Source: Alphaproteobacteria bacterium (GTDB lineage: Bacteria; Pseudomonadota; Alphaproteobacteria; Caulobacterales; Caulobacteraceae). Taken from it: a stretch of 64,000 nucleotides of DNA. Below, piece after piece: positions 18,698 to 29,161 of the stretch (positions within the stretch are counted from its first letter, which is position 1; each line of letters begins with the position of its first letter). Under the pieces are notes generated by a model. That model saw only the letters and a list, made by a program, of their open reading frames with translations, was not told the DNA's origin and made no database searches. Both the position numbers and the translations under genes were made by a program. The stretch lies in NCBI GenBank assembly GCA_025359785.1, contig JANYET010000015.1, positions 1-64,000 on the forward strand, given 5' to 3'.

Positions 18698-19338
18698 CCC
18701 GCCCCCGGAAGCGGCCAGCCGGGCCGGCGCATCTCGAACATCGCGTCGGGCCGCACCTCGATATAGTCGCCCATCCGCCCGGCCCGCAGGATCGGGTGCG
18801 CCTGCGCCGTCTGATAGACACCCTCTTTCAGCAGCGCCTTGTCGATATGGACGCAGACCACCTCGCCGATGGTCAGCCACGCCTCCGCCGCCTGCCCGTC
18901 CGCGCCCTTCAGCCGGATGATCTCGGAAAGCCGGCACTCGAAGTTCACCGGGCTCTCCAGAATGCGCGGCGCGGCCACCACCTGGCCCTCGACCGCCGTC
19001 AGGCCAGCCACCGCGAACTCGTCCACATCCGGCGGCGCCGGCGCCGCGGTCAGGTTCATCGCCTCCCCCAGCGCCTTGGTCGCCAGGTTCCAGCAGAACA
19101 CCCCGGTCTCTTCGATATTGGCCAGGCTGTCCTTGCGCCCCGTGCTCGAAAACCCGATCAGCGGCGGCGTGTAGCTGAGCGCATTGAAGAAGCTGTAGGG
19201 TGCCAGGTTCGCCACCCCGCTCGACCCGCGCGACGAAATCCAGCCGATCGGCCTGGGCCCGACGATCGCGTTGAACGGATCGTGCCGCAGGCCATGGCCG
19301 TTGCGGGGCTCATAGATGTGGGCGTTCGCGTCAGCCAT
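18694..19338 (-). CDS. Flavin reductase family protein (FMN-binding split barrel)
   Basis: DPFNAIVGPRPIGWISSRGSSGVANLAPYSFFNALSYTPPLIGFSS. Confidence 0.92.
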   Translation of the reverse strand: MADANAHIYEPRNGHGLRHDPFNAIVGPRPIGWISSRGSSGVANLAPYSFFNALSYTPPLIGFSSTGRKDSLANIEETGVFCWNLATKALGEAMNLTAAPAPPDVDEFAVAGLTAVEGQVVAAPRILESPVNFECRLSEIIRLKGADGQAAEAWLTIGEVVCVHIDKALLKEGVYQTAQAHPILRAGRMGDYIEVRPDAMFEMRRPGWPLPGAG

Positions 19339-19385
19339 CGCGCCGGTTTACGGCCCTCCGCGCCATGCCGCTAGCCCATCCGCCG

Positions 19386-20075
19386 CTAACCCATCCAACG
19401 ATAGCCGACCCCTGGCTCGGTGAGGATCAGGGCCGGCGCCGTCGGGTCCGGCTCGATCTTCTGGCGCAGCTGGCCCACGAAGACCCGCAGATACTGCACG
19501 TCCTGCTCGTGCGCGGGACCCCAGACGGCGGTGAGGAGCTGGCGGTGCGTCACCACCTTGCCGGCTCCGGCGACCAGTTGCGCCAGCAAGTCGTATTCGC
19601 GCGGCGACAGGCGGATCGCCACGCCGGCCCGCGTCACCAGACGCTTGATCAGGTCGACCGTGAGGTCGCCCACGGTCACCACCGGCGCGGCCCCGCCGTC
19701 CTGCAGCTTGTGCCGCAGCGCCGCGCGGATGCGGGCCAGCAGCTCGCCCACCCCGAACGGCTTTTCCACATAGTCGTCAGCGCCCAGATCGAGCGCGTCG
19801 ATCTTCTCCGTCTCCCGGTCCCGCGCCGACAGGATGATCAGCGGCCCCTTGTAGAAGGCCCGCGCCTTTTCCAGCGCCTGCTTGCCGTCCATGTCCGGCA
19901 GGCCGAGGTCCAGCACCACCACGTCAGGCGCCTTGCGCGCGATCTCCTTCAGCCCCGCCGCCGCCGTGTCGGCGCGCACATGCTCATAGCCGCTGGCGTC
20001 CAGGGCCGGGCCCAGGAACCGATGGATCTGCGGCTCATCGTCGATGACCAGGATGCGGGGCCTGTAGGCAGTCAC
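19386..20075 (-). CDS. kdpE: KdpE response regulator
   Basis: Receiver DVVVLDLGLPDMDGKQAL and winged-helix C-terminus; directly follows kdpD. Confidence 0.93.
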   Translation of the reverse strand: MTAYRPRILVIDDEPQIHRFLGPALDASGYEHVRADTAAAGLKEIARKAPDVVVLDLGLPDMDGKQALEKARAFYKGPLIILSARDRETEKIDALDLGADDYVEKPFGVGELLARIRAALRHKLQDGGAAPVVTVGDLTVDLIKRLVTRAGVAIRLSPREYDLLAQLVAGAGKVVTHRQLLTAVWGPAHEQDVQYLRVFVGQLRQKIEPDPTAPALILTEPGVGYRWMG

Positions 20076-20136
20076 CCTGCTGCGCTCCTGCGGAGCTTCG
20101 CAGGGCTTGTCCTTCGAAGCCTTGGCGAAGGATGGA

Positions 20137-22815
20137 TCAAAGCAGGTCTCCGGGGTGGGCCCGCTCTTTCGGCAGGCTGATCAGGATACGGGTGCCGCGC
20201 CCCTCGTGGATCGGTGAGGCCGCCGCGATGCGTCCGCCCATGGCCTCCACGAAACCCTTGGAAATGGCAAGGCCCAGGCCGGCGCCCTTGCCCCGGTCGG
20301 TGGCCTCCTCCATCCGCCGGAAGCGCTCGAACACCCGCTCCAGCTCGGTGGTCGGGATGCCGCGCCCCTCGTCTTCGATGGAGATCACCACATTGCCCCG
20401 ATCCTCGTAGGCGGCGACCTCGATGGCCGTGCCGTCCGGGCTGTAGGCGATGGCGTTCTCCAGGATATTGACCAGCGCCTGCTCCAGCAGCGAGGCGTCG
20501 GCCATCACCATCGACAGCTGCCCCGGAAAATCGCGGTCGAGCGTGCGTCCCTCCAGCCGCCGCTTAACCCGGTCCACGGCGGCGCGCAGCACGTCGCGCA
20601 CATCGACCCATTCCCGCCGGGTCGACAGTCCGCCGCCCTCCAGCCGGGTCATGTCCAACAGGTCGCCCACGTAGCGGTTCAGCCGCTCGGCTTCCTCGCG
20701 GATCGACTGCAGCAGGTCGTCTCGCACCTTCGGCGTCAGCGTCTTGCCGAAGTCGATCAGGGTGGTGGCCGACCCCAGCACGGTGGAGAGCGGCGTGCGC
20801 AGGTCGTGGCTGATCGAGTTGAACAGCGCCGAGCGCAGACGGTCGGACCGCCGCAACGCCTCCGCGCCCGCCGCCGCCGCCGCGAACTCGGCCCGCTCCA
20901 GCGCCACGGCGCCCTGGTCCAGCAGCGCGCTGACGAACCGCTCGCCGTCCTCCGTGGCCACCGCCTTGGGCTCGACGCCGACCACCCCGGCCCGGGACTT
21001 CACCCCCTGCAGCGGGCGGAAGGTCCAGGCGGCGTTGGGCAAGGTGCCGGTGCCCGCGCCCGCCGGCTCGCCCCGGTCCCAGGCCCAGCGCGCCGCGGCC
21101 ATGTCGCCGGGGGTCAGCGCGGCCGACGGCGGCGAGGCGGCGGTGACCTGGATGTCCTCGCCCACCGGCGTCAGCACCACGGCGGCCGAACCGGTCGCGG
21201 CGGCCAGCTGTTCGGCCAGGGCGATCGCGGCGTCCTCCGCCCGGGCCGCGGCCGACAGCCGCCGGGTGGCCGACAGCACCGCGGAAATCCCCGACGCCCG
21301 CCGCGAGACCGCCAGCGACTGGTCGCGGATGCGGCCGGTCAGCCAGCCCGTGGTCATGGCGACGGCGAAGAATACCGCGAAGGTGAACACGTCGGCGGCG
21401 TGGCCGATGTAGAAAGTCAGCCGCGGCTCAAGGAAGAAGAAGTTGTAGACCAGCGCCGCCGCCGTCGCCGCCGTCACCGCCGGCCAGAGGCCGAACGCCA
21501 GGCCCGAGACCAGCACGCTGAGCATGAACACCATCGCCAGGTTGGCGCTCTGCGCATAGCGATCGACCACATAGGCCACGCCGCCCGCCACGCCCACGAC
21601 GGCCAGCGCGCCCAGGTGCCCAAGCCACGGAAACACCAGCGGCCCGCGCCGCGTCGCCGGCTCCGGCGTCTCGGCGTCCAGCGACTCGGTGATCACATGC
21701 ACCGCCGCCCCGCTGGTCTCGGTCAGCAGGGCGCCGATCAGATTTTTCTGGAACGGCCGGCGGCGATGCCGGGTCTTGCCGACCACGATCTGGGTCAGGT
21801 TGTTGCGCCGCGCATAGTCCAGCACGCAGCCGACCAGGTCGTCGCCAGTCAGGCTCACCGTCGCCCCGCCCAGCTGGTCGGCCAGCTTCAGCGCCTCACG
21901 AAGCTTCTGCGCCGCGGCCGCCGAGGGCGGGGCGAGGTTCGGCCGCTCGACGTGGGCCACCGTCCAGGGCGCGTCCATCATCATGTCGGAGAGCCGGCGG
22001 CCGGCCCGCACCAGCGCCGCGGCCATGGCGTCCGGACCCACCAGCACCAGGATCCGCTCGCCCGCCGCCCAGGGCCCCTCGACGCCGGCCCGCTTCATGG
22101 CTCCGATCAGTTGGCCGTCCACGGTCTGGGCCGCGCGCCGCAGCGCCAGCTCGCGCAAGGCGGTCAGGTTCTCGGTCTTGAAGAACCGCTCGGCGGCCAG
22201 TTGCGCGGTCTCGCCCAGATAGACCTTGCCCTCGGCCATCCGTTCGCGGAGCTCGGCGGGCGTGATGTCGATCAGCTCGATCTCGTCGGCGCGGGAGAGC
22301 GCTCCGTCCGGCACCGTTTCGCGCTGCCGCACCCCGGTGATCTTCCAGACCACGTCCACGAGGCTCTCCAGATGCTGGACGTTCAACGTGGTCCAGACGT
22401 CGATCCCCGCCGAAAGGATCTCCTCCACGTCCTGCCAGCGCTTGGGGTGACGCGAGCCCGGGGCGTTGGAGTGGGCGTATTCGTCGACCAGCAGCAGGCC
22501 GGGCTTGCGGGCCAGGGCGGCGTCAATGTCGAACTCCAGCAGCGTGCCGCCGCGATGCTCGATCGGCTTGCGCGACATGACGTCCAGTCCGCGCAGCAGG
22601 GCCTGTGTATCGCGCCGTCCGTGGGTCTCGACCACGCCGACAATGACGTCGCCGCCCTCGGCCTTTCGGCGGCGGGCGGCGCGCAACATCTCGTAGGTCT
22701 TGCCGACCCCGGGCGACATGCCCAGGAAGACCTTCAGCCGGCCTCGCCCCGGGCGATCCGTAGCCGCCAGCAGGGCGTCCGGATCGGGTCGCCTGGGCTC
22801 GTCGTTCTTCATCAA
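20137..22815 (-). CDS. kdpD: KdpD sensor histidine kinase
   Basis: GRLKVFLGMSPGVGKTYEMLRAA, LLVDEYAHSNAPGSRHPKRWQDVEEIL, SISHDLRTPLSTVLGSATTL. Confidence 0.97.
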   Translation of the reverse strand: MMKNDEPRRPDPDALLAATDRPGRGRLKVFLGMSPGVGKTYEMLRAARRRKAEGGDVIVGVVETHGRRDTQALLRGLDVMSRKPIEHRGGTLLEFDIDAALARKPGLLLVDEYAHSNAPGSRHPKRWQDVEEILSAGIDVWTTLNVQHLESLVDVVWKITGVRQRETVPDGALSRADEIELIDITPAELRERMAEGKVYLGETAQLAAERFFKTENLTALRELALRRAAQTVDGQLIGAMKRAGVEGPWAAGERILVLVGPDAMAAALVRAGRRLSDMMMDAPWTVAHVERPNLAPPSAAAAQKLREALKLADQLGGATVSLTGDDLVGCVLDYARRNNLTQIVVGKTRHRRRPFQKNLIGALLTETSGAAVHVITESLDAETPEPATRRGPLVFPWLGHLGALAVVGVAGGVAYVVDRYAQSANLAMVFMLSVLVSGLAFGLWPAVTAATAAALVYNFFFLEPRLTFYIGHAADVFTFAVFFAVAMTTGWLTGRIRDQSLAVSRRASGISAVLSATRRLSAAARAEDAAIALAEQLAAATGSAAVVLTPVGEDIQVTAASPPSAALTPGDMAAARWAWDRGEPAGAGTGTLPNAAWTFRPLQGVKSRAGVVGVEPKAVATEDGERFVSALLDQGAVALERAEFAAAAAGAEALRRSDRLRSALFNSISHDLRTPLSTVLGSATTLIDFGKTLTPKVRDDLLQSIREEAERLNRYVGDLLDMTRLEGGGLSTRREWVDVRDVLRAAVDRVKRRLEGRTLDRDFPGQLSMVMADASLLEQALVNILENAIAYSPDGTAIEVAAYEDRGNVVISIEDEGRGIPTTELERVFERFRRMEEATDRGKGAGLGLAISKGFVEAMGGRIAAASPIHEGRGTRILISLPKERAHPGDLL

Positions 22816-23399
22816 GGCCTAGGGTGCGCCATGGGCCAGGCGGCGTCGAGAGCCAGGTTGGTCTTCAGCACATTGACATGCGCCTGTCCGAACACGCCCA
22901 GCCAGGGGCCGTCGGTATTGTCGGCGATGACCTTCTCGATCTCGCTCACCGGCGCGGTCCGGGCCGCGGCCAGGCGGGCGATCTGCCGGGCGGCGTTGGC
23001 CGGCGACACATCGGGGTCGAGGCCGGAGGCCGAGGTCGTGACCGCATCGGCCGGAACCGGCCCCGCGCCCTCGGCCTGCAAACCCGCCGTGTCCTTGGCG
23101 ATGCGCTTGGCGAGGTCCGGGTTCAGCGGACCCAGGTTGGAACCGGAAGAGTTCGAGGCGTCGTAGCCGTCGGTCCCGGCCGCCGAGGGACGCGGATGCA
23201 GGTATTCAGACTTGGCGAAATTCTGCCCGATCAGGGCGGAGCCCACCACCTGGCCGCTCGCGTCGCGGATCAGGCTGCCGGCCGCCTGCGCCGGGAAGGC
23301 CAGGTGGGCGATGCCGGTGACCGCCAGCGGATAACCGACCCCCAACAGCAGGGTAAAGAACAGGGTGGCGACGAGCGCCGGACGGATCTGGGAGAGCAT
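22812..23399 (-). CDS. kdpC: K+-transporting ATPase subunit C
   Basis: MLSQIRPALVATLFFTLLLGVGYPLAVTGIAHLAFP...GSALIGQNFAKSEYLHPRPSAAG; 4-nt overlap with kdpD. Confidence 0.96.
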   Translation of the reverse strand: MLSQIRPALVATLFFTLLLGVGYPLAVTGIAHLAFPAQAAGSLIRDASGQVVGSALIGQNFAKSEYLHPRPSAAGTDGYDASNSSGSNLGPLNPDLAKRIAKDTAGLQAEGAGPVPADAVTTSASGLDPDVSPANAARQIARLAAARTAPVSEIEKVIADNTDGPWLGVFGQAHVNVLKTNLALDAAWPMAHPRP

Positions 23400-23407
23400 G
23401 GTGGTTC

Positions 23408-25480
23408 TCACACGAGGCCGATATTGGAGACGATCAGGTCGATAAGCTTGATGCCGACGAACGGGGCGACGATGCCGCCCAGGCCATAGACCAGCAGGTT
23501 GCGCTGCAGAAGCTTCGCCGCCCCGATCGCCCGGTACTTCACCCCGCGCAGCGCCAGCGGGATCAGCGCGATGATCACCAGGGCGTTGAAGATCACCGCC
23601 GACAGGATGGCGCTCTTCGGGCTGGCCAGATGCATGACGTTGAGCGCGCCCAGGGCCGGCATGGCGACCACGAACAGCGCCGGGATGATCGCGAAATACT
23701 TGGCCACGTCGTTGGCGATGGAGAAGGTGGTCAGCGCGCCGCGGGTGATCAGCATCTGTTTGCCGACTTCGACGATCTCGATGACCTTGGTCGGGTCTGA
23801 GTCCAGGTCGACCATGTTGCCGGCCTCGCGGGCGGCCTGGGCGCCGGTCTGCATGGCGACGCCGACGTCGGACTGGGCGAGCGCCGGCGCATCGTTGGCG
23901 CCGTCGCCGCACATCGCCACCAGGCGTCCCTTGCCCTGCTCCTCGCGGATCAGCCGCAGCTTGTCCTCGGGCGTGGCCTCGGCCAGGAAGTCATCGACCC
24001 CGGCTTCCGAGGCGATGGCCGCCGCCGTCACCGGGTTGTCGCCGGTGATCATCACCGTGCGCAGGCCCATGCGGCGCAGGTCCGCGAACCGCGCCTTCAC
24101 ATTGGGCTTCACCACGTCTTTCAGATGGATGACGCCGAACAGCACGCCGTTCTCGCTGACCGCCAGCGGCGTGCCGCCGGAGCGCGCGATACGGTCCACG
24201 GCGGCCGAGAACTCGGCCGGCGCCTCGCCGGGCGCAAGGCCCGCGTCCTTCAGCACCGCATCCACCGCGCCCTTGCGCCAGCGGTCCCCATTTCCATCTG
24301 GGCCGGCGTCCAGGCCGGACTGGCGCGTCATGGCGCTGAACGGGATCACCGTTGCGCCCTCCGGGGCCTCCAGCACCAAGCCCTGGTTGCGGCCAAGCTC
24401 CAGGATCGAGCGGCCTTCCGGCGTCTGGTCGCCCAGCGAGGCCAGCAGGGTCGCGCGCAGCATCATGTCCGGGCGCACGCCCGGCGCGGCGATCAGCTCG
24501 GTCGCCATGCGGTTGCCGAAAGTGATGGTGCCGGTCTTGTCGAGCAGCAGGGTGTCGACGTCGCCGGCGGCTTCCACCGCGCGGCCGGAGGTGGCCAGCA
24601 CATTGACCTTCAACAGCCGGTCCATGCCGGCGATGCCGACCGCTGACAGCAGCCCGCCGATGGTCGTCGGGATCAGGCAGATGAACAGCGCGCCCAGCAC
24701 CATCGGGTCGAGCGTCACACCGGAATAGGCGCCCAGGCCCAGCAGGGTCACCACCGCGATCAGGAAGATCAGCGTCAGGCCGGCCAGCAGCACCGCCAGG
24801 GCGATCTCGTTGGGGGTCTTTCGCCGGTCCGCGCCCTCGACCATGGCGATCATCCGGTCAAGGAAGGTGGCGCCCGCCTCGGACGTGATGCGCACCTTGA
24901 TCCAGTCGGAGACCACCGTCGTGCCGCCGGTCACCGCCGAGCGGTCGCCGCCGCTCTCGCGGATCACCGGCGCGCTTTCGCCGGTGATGGCGGCCTCGTT
25001 GACCGAGGCGACGCCCTCGATGATCTCGCCGTCGGCGGGGACCACGTCGCCCGCCTCCACCAGGACGATCTGGCCGACGCCCAGCTGGTGGGCCGGCGTC
25101 GGTACGATCGTCCCGGTCTTCGGATCGACGATCAGCTTGGCCTTGGTGGTCACCCGCGTGGCCCGCAGGCTGTCGGCGGCGGCCTTGCCCCGGCCCTCGG
25201 CGACGCTCTCGGCGAAGTTGGCGAACAGCACCGTCGCCCAAAGCCAGAGCGCGATCTGCAGGGCAAAGCCCCACGCCCCGTGATCCTTGATCGCCAGAAC
25301 CGTGGAGATCGAGGCCAGGATCGCCACGATCTCGGTGGCGAAGATCACCGGATTGCCGAGCAGCTTGCGCGGATCGAGCTTGACGAAGGCGTCGCGCGCC
25401 GCGCGGCCCAGCATGGCCGGCGAGAAGCTGCCGCCGAGGCCCGCGGCGCCGCGCGCCGTCACGGATGAGGTCATGGTCAT
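23408..25480 (-). CDS. kdpB: K+-transporting ATPase subunit B
   Basis: Start [44 protein letters not shown]. Confidence 0.97.
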   Translation of the reverse strand: MTMTSSVTARGAAGLGGSFSPAMLGRAARDAFVKLDPRKLLGNPVIFATEIVAILASISTVLAIKDHGAWGFALQIALWLWATVLFANFAESVAEGRGKAAADSLRATRVTTKAKLIVDPKTGTIVPTPAHQLGVGQIVLVEAGDVVPADGEIIEGVASVNEAAITGESAPVIRESGGDRSAVTGGTTVVSDWIKVRITSEAGATFLDRMIAMVEGADRRKTPNEIALAVLLAGLTLIFLIAVVTLLGLGAYSGVTLDPMVLGALFICLIPTTIGGLLSAVGIAGMDRLLKVNVLATSGRAVEAAGDVDTLLLDKTGTITFGNRMATELIAAPGVRPDMMLRATLLASLGDQTPEGRSILELGRNQGLVLEAPEGATVIPFSAMTRQSGLDAGPDGNGDRWRKGAVDAVLKDAGLAPGEAPAEFSAAVDRIARSGGTPLAVSENGVLFGVIHLKDVVKPNVKARFADLRRMGLRTVMITGDNPVTAAAIASEAGVDDFLAEATPEDKLRLIREEQGKGRLVAMCGDGANDAPALAQSDVGVAMQTGAQAAREAGNMVDLDSDPTKVIEIVEVGKQMLITRGALTTFSIANDVAKYFAIIPALFVVAMPALGALNVMHLASPKSAILSAVIFNALVIIALIPLALRGVKYRAIGAAKLLQRNLLVYGLGGIVAPFVGIKLIDLIVSNIGLV

Positions 25481-25500
25481 GTCAGTTGCCCGGTTGGGGT

Positions 25501-27225
25501 TCAGCGGGCCGCGACGGCGTGGAGCGCCTGGAAGTGCTCCACGATCGGGCCAAGGGCTAAGGCGGGGAAGAACTGCAGGCCGCCCATGATCAGGATCACC
25601 CCGATCAAAAGGCCGATGAACAGCGGCCCGTCCGTGGGGAAGGTGCCGGTGGTCGCGCCCAGCTTCGGCTTGGCGGCCAGCGACCCGGCGATGGCCAGCA
25701 CCGGCACCGCATAGGCGAAGCGGCCCAGCAGCATGGCGATGCCCAGCGTCGTGTTCCACCACGGCGTGTTGGCGGAAAGGCCCGCGAAGGCCGAGCCGTT
25801 GTTCCCGGTCGCCGAGGAGTAGGCGTAGAGGATCTCCGACAGGCCGTGGGCGCCGGGGTTGGCCAGCCCCTTCAGCGCCACCGGCAACACCGCCGCGACG
25901 CCCGAGAAGCCGAGGATCGCCAGCGGCAGGATCAGCACCGCCAGCATGGCGTATTTGATCTCGCGCGCCTCGACCTTCTTGCCGAGATATTCCGGGGTGC
26001 GCCCGACCATCAGCCCGGCCACGAACACCGCGATCAGCGCCATCACCACCATGCCGTAGAGGCCGGAGCCGACACCGCCTGGCAGCATTTCGCCGAGCTG
26101 GATCATGAACATCGCGACGCCGCCGCCCAAGGGCATGAAGCTGTCGTGCATGCCGTTGACGCCGCCGTCCGAGGCGCCCGTCGTGTTGGCCGCCCAGACC
26201 GCCGTCGAGGGCGCGCCGAAGCGGACTTCCTTGCCTTCCATGTTGACCGACGCGTCCGCGTGGGCGGCCGCCAGGGCCGGCGCCCTCTGCGTCTCGGTCG
26301 CGTAGATCGCCGCCGAGGCGCCCAGCACGAAGATCGCCATCACCGCCACCAGGGCGCGGGCTTCCTTCGCCGCCAGCACGATCCGGCCGAAGGCCACGAC
26401 GCAGGCGTAGGACAGCACGTTCATAGAGATGATCTCGATCAGGTTGGTGATCGCGTTCGGGTTCTCGAAGGGGTGAGCGGAGTTGGCGTTGAAGATGCCG
26501 CCGCCGTTGGTGCCGAACTGCTTGATGGCTTCCTGGCTGGCGGTGGGGAACAGCGCGATGGTCTGCTTGGCGCCCTCCAGCGTATGGGCCGTGACGTTGG
26601 CGATCAGGGTCTGGGGTTCGCCCAGCGCCACATAGGCCAGCGCGATGACGATCGAGAATGGCAACAGGATGTAGAGGCTGATCCGGGTCAGATCGACCCA
26701 GAAGTCGCCGAGGTTTTCACTGCGGTTGGCCGCGAACGCCCGCGCCACGGCGGCCGCGAGCGCGATGCCCGCCGCGGCCGACAGGAAGTTGTGCGACGTC
26801 AGGCCCGCCATCTGGCTGAAGGTCGAGAGCGTCGTCTCCGGCACGTAAGCCTGCCAGTTGGTGTTGGTGATGAAGCTGACCGAGGTGTTGAACGCCAGGT
26901 CCGGCGACAGGCCGGCGAACCCCTGCGGGTTCAGCGGCAGCAGGTTCTGGAACCTGAGCGTCAGATAGAGGATCACGAAGCTGGCGATCGAGAACGCCAG
27001 GAAGCTCATGGCGTAGGCGAGCCAGCCCTGCCCCCCCTTCGCGGCAAAGGCGTCGGGCTTCACGCCGCACCCGGCGTAGATCAGGCGCTCGACCGGCTTC
27101 AGGACGGGATCGAGCCACGTCCGCTCCCCCTTCCAGACGCGGGCCATATAGAGGCCCAGCGGCCAGGCGAGGCCAACCGTGACGGCGATGGTCAGGACGA
27201 TTTCCGCCCAGCCCTGCGGGTTCAT
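25501..27225 (-). CDS. kdpA: K+-transporting ATPase subunit A
   Basis: [60 protein letters not shown]. Confidence 0.97.
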   Translation of the reverse strand: MNPQGWAEIVLTIAVTVGLAWPLGLYMARVWKGERTWLDPVLKPVERLIYAGCGVKPDAFAAKGGQGWLAYAMSFLAFSIASFVILYLTLRFQNLLPLNPQGFAGLSPDLAFNTSVSFITNTNWQAYVPETTLSTFSQMAGLTSHNFLSAAAGIALAAAVARAFAANRSENLGDFWVDLTRISLYILLPFSIVIALAYVALGEPQTLIANVTAHTLEGAKQTIALFPTASQEAIKQFGTNGGGIFNANSAHPFENPNAITNLIEIISMNVLSYACVVAFGRIVLAAKEARALVAVMAIFVLGASAAIYATETQRAPALAAAHADASVNMEGKEVRFGAPSTAVWAANTTGASDGGVNGMHDSFMPLGGGVAMFMIQLGEMLPGGVGSGLYGMVVMALIAVFVAGLMVGRTPEYLGKKVEAREIKYAMLAVLILPLAILGFSGVAAVLPVALKGLANPGAHGLSEILYAYSSATGNNGSAFAGLSANTPWWNTTLGIAMLLGRFAYAVPVLAIAGSLAAKPKLGATTGTFPTDGPLFIGLLIGVILIMGGLQFFPALALGPIVEHFQALHAVAAR

Positions 27226-27311
27226 CAGAATTTCTCCGGACGAAGCAGGGCGACGATCATGTAGCCGCCGATGATGAGGGCGCCGAGGCCCCAGATCAGG
27301 TCCGCCAGCAT
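27225..27311 (-). CDS. kdpF: K+-transporting ATPase subunit F, not in supplied ORF track
   Basis: [33 protein letters not shown] overlap with kdpA start. Confidence 0.92.
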   Translation of the reverse strand: MLADLIWGLGALIIGGYMIVALLRPEKF

Positions 27312-27394
27312 CAGATGCGCCTCAGCAGCGCGGCGTAGACGCCGAACAGCGCCAGCACGGCGACGCCGGCGGCGAGATAGATCAGATCGAGCAT
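27311..27394 (-). CDS. 27-aa single-TM protein upstream of kdpF, not in supplied ORF track
   Basis: [32 protein letters not shown] overlap with kdpF. Confidence 0.75.
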   Translation of the reverse strand: MLDLIYLAAGVAVLALFGVYAALLRRI

Positions 27395-27532
27395 GGTCAG
27401 CCTCTAGGTCACCGCGAAGGAAAGCGGCCAGGCTGCAAGCTCGCGCTAAAGCGTCTCAGCGTTCGAGACGCCGTTCAGCGGCGGAGCATAAAGGGTTCGT
27501 AAGGGTGGGCGGCGGCAGTCGTTGAGTTCCGG

Positions 27533-28210
27533 CTACGCGACGACGACGGCCCTGCGGCGGCGCAGGACCGCGCCGGCAAGACCGAAACCGCCGATCATCA
27601 GCGCCCACGAGGCTGGCTCGGGAACGCCTGCGGCGGCGCCGTCGAACCGGACTTCGTCGGTGAAGGCCCACGGGCCGTTGGACACTTCCTGGACCCGGAC
27701 AAACTGTGCGTTGATGCCCAGGGCGCCGACATCCAGCCAGACGTGGGGGCTATGGTCGGTGAAGGTCGCACGGTTGTTCGCGGTGCTCGGCGGCACGATC
27801 AGCGCGCCGGCCTGAATCCAGAAGAGCCCGTCGCTTGAGGAGAAGATCTTCAGCGACGGCAGCACCACATCGACCAGGCTATCCTGGGTGGTCCCGACGG
27901 AGACCAAGTCGATCTGTCTGGGCGCGCCGAAGTTGAAGTCGATGTTCACGATCCCGCCGGCTTCGACGCGCCAGCCCACCCAGGGCGCGGCGTCGTTGAT
28001 GCCCCAGCCGGCAAAGCCCGTGACGCCATCGGTGAGCTTCGCGAACCCCGGATCGAGGTAGCAGAACTGTCCACAGTTGGCGCCCGGCGCGAAGGTGTAG
28101 CTGACCGGGATCACCGGCGCCGCCGAGGCGGCCGTCGCCCCGATGGCCAGGAGGGCCGCGGCCATGAGCGGAAGGGAGAGGCGCGCGGCGCCTTGCAAGC
28201 GTTTCGACAC
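27533..28210 (-). CDS. PEP-CTERM sorting domain protein (PEPxxWA type)
   Basis: GTG start at 28210 with AAAGGA upstream (VSKRLQGAARLSLPLMAAALLAIGATAASA); C-terminus VPEPASWALMIGGFGLAGAVLRRRRAVVVA. Confidence 0.87.
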   Translation of the reverse strand: MSKRLQGAARLSLPLMAAALLAIGATAASAAPVIPVSYTFAPGANCGQFCYLDPGFAKLTDGVTGFAGWGINDAAPWVGWRVEAGGIVNIDFNFGAPRQIDLVSVGTTQDSLVDVVLPSLKIFSSSDGLFWIQAGALIVPPSTANNRATFTDHSPHVWLDVGALGINAQFVRVQEVSNGPWAFTDEVRFDGAAAGVPEPASWALMIGGFGLAGAVLRRRRAVVVA

Positions 28211-28259
28211 TAGGAAATTCCTTTGAGCGGCCTGTCCGCGCCCTGCGGCGCGGCGGATG

Positions 28260-28985
28260 TCAGAGTTGGGCGGCGACCAGCGGTTTGCGGCGGCGCAGGG
28301 CCGCGCCGACACCGCCGAAACCCGCGATCATCAGCGCCCAGGACGCGGGCTCGGGGACGGCCGCGCCGGCGGTGACGAAGGTCAGGTTGTCGAAAGCGAT
28401 GAAATCCTGGCCGACCGCCGCGGCGGTGACCCGAACCTTGGCGACGGGAGCGCCGGTTACCCGAAACCCGAAGAAGCCGTTGGGGCCCTCATCCAGGGTC
28501 GCAAGACCGACGTCGCTAAAACTGTAGAGGCCCAGGCTGGCGTTTGAGCCGTCGAACAGCTCGAACTTATGGGCGCCCAAGCCCGCGCCCTGAATCGCCA
28601 TTCCGAAGGCGGACACCGAGGTCGCGAAATCGATGTCGAAGGATCGCAGCGTGCTGGCGGAATAGTCGGGCGCCAGGCCGGTATCGGAGATCAGACCGTT
28701 GAAGGTGCTGCCGAAGGCGTTGCTGCTGAGGTTTCCGATGCCGGAAAAGAAGCCGGCAGGGGTCACGAACGTGTGGGCCCGCGGATCGAGGCTGTGAAGG
28801 GCCACGCCGTAGTTCGTCTGCACCTCGGCGATGGTGTCGCTGTCCGGCGTGTCAAACGTGACCACCTTCAGCGTCCCGCCAAACAAGGCCGAGTCGTTGA
28901 CGATGGTGACGCCCGCCTGAACGGGCGACGCCGCTAAGGCCGTCGCAGCGGCGGCGAAGGCGAAAATAGCCAGGGGCCTGAACAT
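28260..28985 (-). CDS. PEP-CTERM sorting domain protein (PEPxxWA type)
   Basis: Start MFRPLAIFAFAAAATALAASPVQAG; C-terminus VPEPASWALMIAGFGGVGAALRRRKPLVAAQL. Confidence 0.87.
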   Translation of the reverse strand: MFRPLAIFAFAAAATALAASPVQAGVTIVNDSALFGGTLKVVTFDTPDSDTIAEVQTNYGVALHSLDPRAHTFVTPAGFFSGIGNLSSNAFGSTFNGLISDTGLAPDYSASTLRSFDIDFATSVSAFGMAIQGAGLGAHKFELFDGSNASLGLYSFSDVGLATLDEGPNGFFGFRVTGAPVAKVRVTAAAVGQDFIAFDNLTFVTAGAAVPEPASWALMIAGFGGVGAALRRRKPLVAAQL

Positions 28986-29084
28986 GCGTAACTTTCCTCG
29001 GTGACTTGCACGCGCCACCCAGCACGACCGATCCTTGGGGGCCCGGCATCGGCCACTAGCCTCGCGGACGCAGCGCGGTCAGCC

Positions 29085-29121
29085 CCATTTGGGGTAGGTT
29101 CGGGAATTCCATTTGGGGTAG
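29085..29121. promoter_or_regulatory. Direct repeat CCATTTGGGGTAG x2, 24-bp period, in divergent intergenic region
   Basis: Identical 13-mers at 29085-29097 and 29109-29121 between a PEP-CTERM gene and the LuxR-hydrolase gene. Confidence 0.7.
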
Positions 29122-29161
29122 ACCGGTTGGGACGTTTCCAACTTGCCGGGATAGTGGCTCC

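Noticed and set aside
20100-20136. Inverted repeat TCCTTCG/CGAAGGA between kdpD and kdpE as a terminator
   Set aside because: Short stem, no U-tract, inside an operon.
20806-23166. 786-aa plus-strand ORF
   Set aside because: Antisense to kdpD/kdpC; shadow ORF.
25846-27264. 472-aa plus-strand ORF
   Set aside because: Antisense to kdpA; shadow ORF.
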